In this document: piece by piece, positions 22,801 to 23,888 of the stretch
Layout of the letters: every line of letters starts with the position of its first letter
How positions within the stretch are numbered: the stretch's first letter is position 1
From: GCA-2697345 sp045565015
GTDB lineage: Bacteria > Pseudomonadota > Alphaproteobacteria > Rhodobacterales > Rhodobacteraceae
Direction of reading: 5' to 3'
Assembly: GCA_045565015.1 (NCBI GenBank)
Contig: JBJLGD010000041.1
Location: forward strand, 1 to 23,888
Length of the DNA: 23,888 nt
Program-made: the position numbers and the translations under genes
Notes under the pieces: model-generated
Database searches by the model: none
Seen by the model: only the letters and a program-made list of their open reading frames with translations
What the model was told of the DNA's origin: nothing

Positions 22801-23744
22801 AAGAGTCATTTTCAAAACATGGTGGAAAATTAGATGAGGCCGTTCTCCAGTTTGGTGGAAGAAAATCAGAATGGATGGATCTTTCAACAGGAATAAATCC
22901 TCGACCATATCCATTCAAAAAAGTTGGCCAAATGCTCTGGGAAAGGCTCCCAGACGATAATGACTTTGAAGACATTTATAAAGCAGCTCATAATTTTTGG
23001 AATGTACCAAAATCAAGCGTTGTTTTAGGCGCTTCTGGCGTATCGTCTCTTATAGCAATTATACCTTTTCTGAATCCCTTGAGTACAGTATCAATTCAGC
23101 AGCCAACCTATTCTGAATACAAACTTTCATTCGAGAGAGTGGGTTATAAAGTTTTAAAAACTGGTGGTGAAATTAATGTGATTGTGAATCCTAATAACCC
23201 CGATGGTAAAATACAAAAAGTCAATGAGATTTTAGAAAATCATAAAAGATTGACGATTATAGACGAAAGTTTTTGTGATCTATATCCAGAAAATAGCTTA
23301 ATAAACTTAGCAAGTCAGCCAGGTTTTATAATATTGAAAAGCTTTGGTAAATTTTGGGGGTTAGCTGGCTTACGGTTAGGGTTTGCGATCGGCAGACCAG
23401 AAACAGTGAACCCTATAAAATATGCCTTAGGTCCTTGGCAAATCTCTGGCCCAGCTTTATCTATAGGATGTCAAGCACTTCACGATATTAAATGGGCAGA
23501 AAAAACCCGTGCTAATCTTTATGAATCAGCTATCCGTTTGGACAAAATAATGAAACGGTATAAACTAATTGGAGGAACCAACCTTTATAGATTATACTTT
23601 GTAACGGATGCCAAAAAACTTTTCCGAAAACTAGCGTCTAACAAAGTATTAATCCGCAATTTTGATTATAATCGGAATTGGGTTAGAATTGGGTTGCCTA
23701 AACAAGAAAAAGATTGGGAAATACTTGAAAAGGCTTTAAAATGA
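22797..23744 (+). CDS. cobC: Threonine-phosphate decarboxylase
   Basis: PLP-dependent enzyme of the class I/II aminotransferase fold that makes (R)-1-amino-2-propanol phosphate for the nucleotide loop of cobalamin. The 315-residue protein starts MKESFSKHGGKLDEAVLQFG, with LSTGINPRPYPF, GASGVSSLIAIIP, VNPNNPDGK, IIDESFCDLYPE and the PLP-lysine region SFGKFWGLAGLRLGF, all typical of CobC/CobD-type decarboxylases. The ATG at 22797 fits this family start and overlaps the DUF1636 stop. A further 20 upstream codons in frame encode the shadow of DUF1636. The stop overlaps the cbiB start as ATGA. Confidence 0.93.
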   Translation: MKESFSKHGGKLDEAVLQFGGRKSEWMDLSTGINPRPYPFKKVGQMLWERLPDDNDFEDIYKAAHNFWNVPKSSVVLGASGVSSLIAIIPFLNPLSTVSIQQPTYSEYKLSFERVGYKVLKTGGEINVIVNPNNPDGKIQKVNEILENHKRLTIIDESFCDLYPENSLINLASQPGFIILKSFGKFWGLAGLRLGFAIGRPETVNPIKYALGPWQISGPALSIGCQALHDIKWAEKTRANLYESAIRLDKIMKRYKLIGGTNLYRLYFVTDAKKLFRKLASNKVLIRNFDYNRNWVRIGLPKQEKDWEILEKALK

Positions 23745-23888
23745 GTATTTGTTTTATTCTATTAATTGCGATCATCCTTGACGCAGTCGCAGGTGAACCA
23801 AAGCTTATTTGGGATAAAGTTTCTCATCCAGTTGTCCTAATGGGAAACGCAATTGATTGGTTTGAAAAAAGATATAATCAGGGCCCTC
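23741..23888 (+). CDS. cbiB: Adenosylcobinamide-phosphate synthase, N-terminal part (partial)
   Basis: The window ends 49 codons into this gene (CbiB, called CobD in the aerobic naming), an integral membrane enzyme that attaches aminopropanol or its phosphate to adenosylcobyric acid. A hydrophobic first segment leads into ILDAVAGEPKLIWDKVSHPV and VLMGNAIDWFEKRYN, the typical N-terminal signature (ILDALLGDP and HPV-like). It overlaps the cobC stop by 4 bases, so the two are coupled. The pairing of cobC and cbiB is standard, since their products act in successive steps. Confidence 0.92.
   Translation, partial: MSICFILLIAIILDAVAGEPKLIWDKVSHPVVLMGNAIDWFEKRYNQGP

Overview
The window comes from an AT-rich bacterial chromosome, most likely a low-GC marine alphaproteobacterium. 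I favour Rhodobacterales. The reasons are the TlpA/argH divergent pair followed by a small lipoprotein, the linked formylglutamate amidohydrolase and DUF1244 genes, two conserved proteins that resemble Rhodobacteraceae hypotheticals as I remember them, and the organisation of the cobalamin genes. No mobile element, CRISPR array, tRNA or rRNA was seen.

The left part (1-14350) is housekeeping. It holds a partial gltX, a TlpA-type thioredoxin, argH with an overlapping 46-codon LptM-like lipoprotein gene, greA with a downstream membrane protein, and an Lrp/AsnC regulator divergent from alanine dehydrogenase (ald). Next comes a leftward run of translation and glycolysis genes: pyk, rpmI, rplT, pheS and pheT. 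After these are a formylglutamate amidohydrolase-like gene, a DUF1244 gene and a D-amino-acid transaminase gene.

The right part (14465-23888) is a cobalamin (B12) locus around a divergent promoter region at about 22043-22423. Leftward run cbiX, a DUF429-like gene, a DUF429-like/cobH fusion, cobL, cobI, a cbiG-cobJ fusion and cobM. They are tightly packed and mostly overlapping. Their products cover cobalt insertion and corrin-ring methylation and rearrangement. Rightward run a DUF1636 gene, cobC and the start of cbiB/cobD, the last two making and attaching the aminopropanol arm. A 116-residue protein with its own strong promoter follows cobM.

Two things deserve attention. First, three genes (ald, the DUF429-like gene and the DUF1636 gene) carry frameshifts. 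Each is repaired by removing single extra bases from short homopolymers, so insertion-type sequencing error is the leading explanation, with real decay or slippage as alternatives. Second, the cbiX operon has a leader of about 245 nt that begins with a foldable, relatively GC-rich element and contains an exact complement of the cbiX Shine-Dalgarno sequence, yet shows no recognisable B12 box. It is the best candidate here for an undescribed regulatory RNA.
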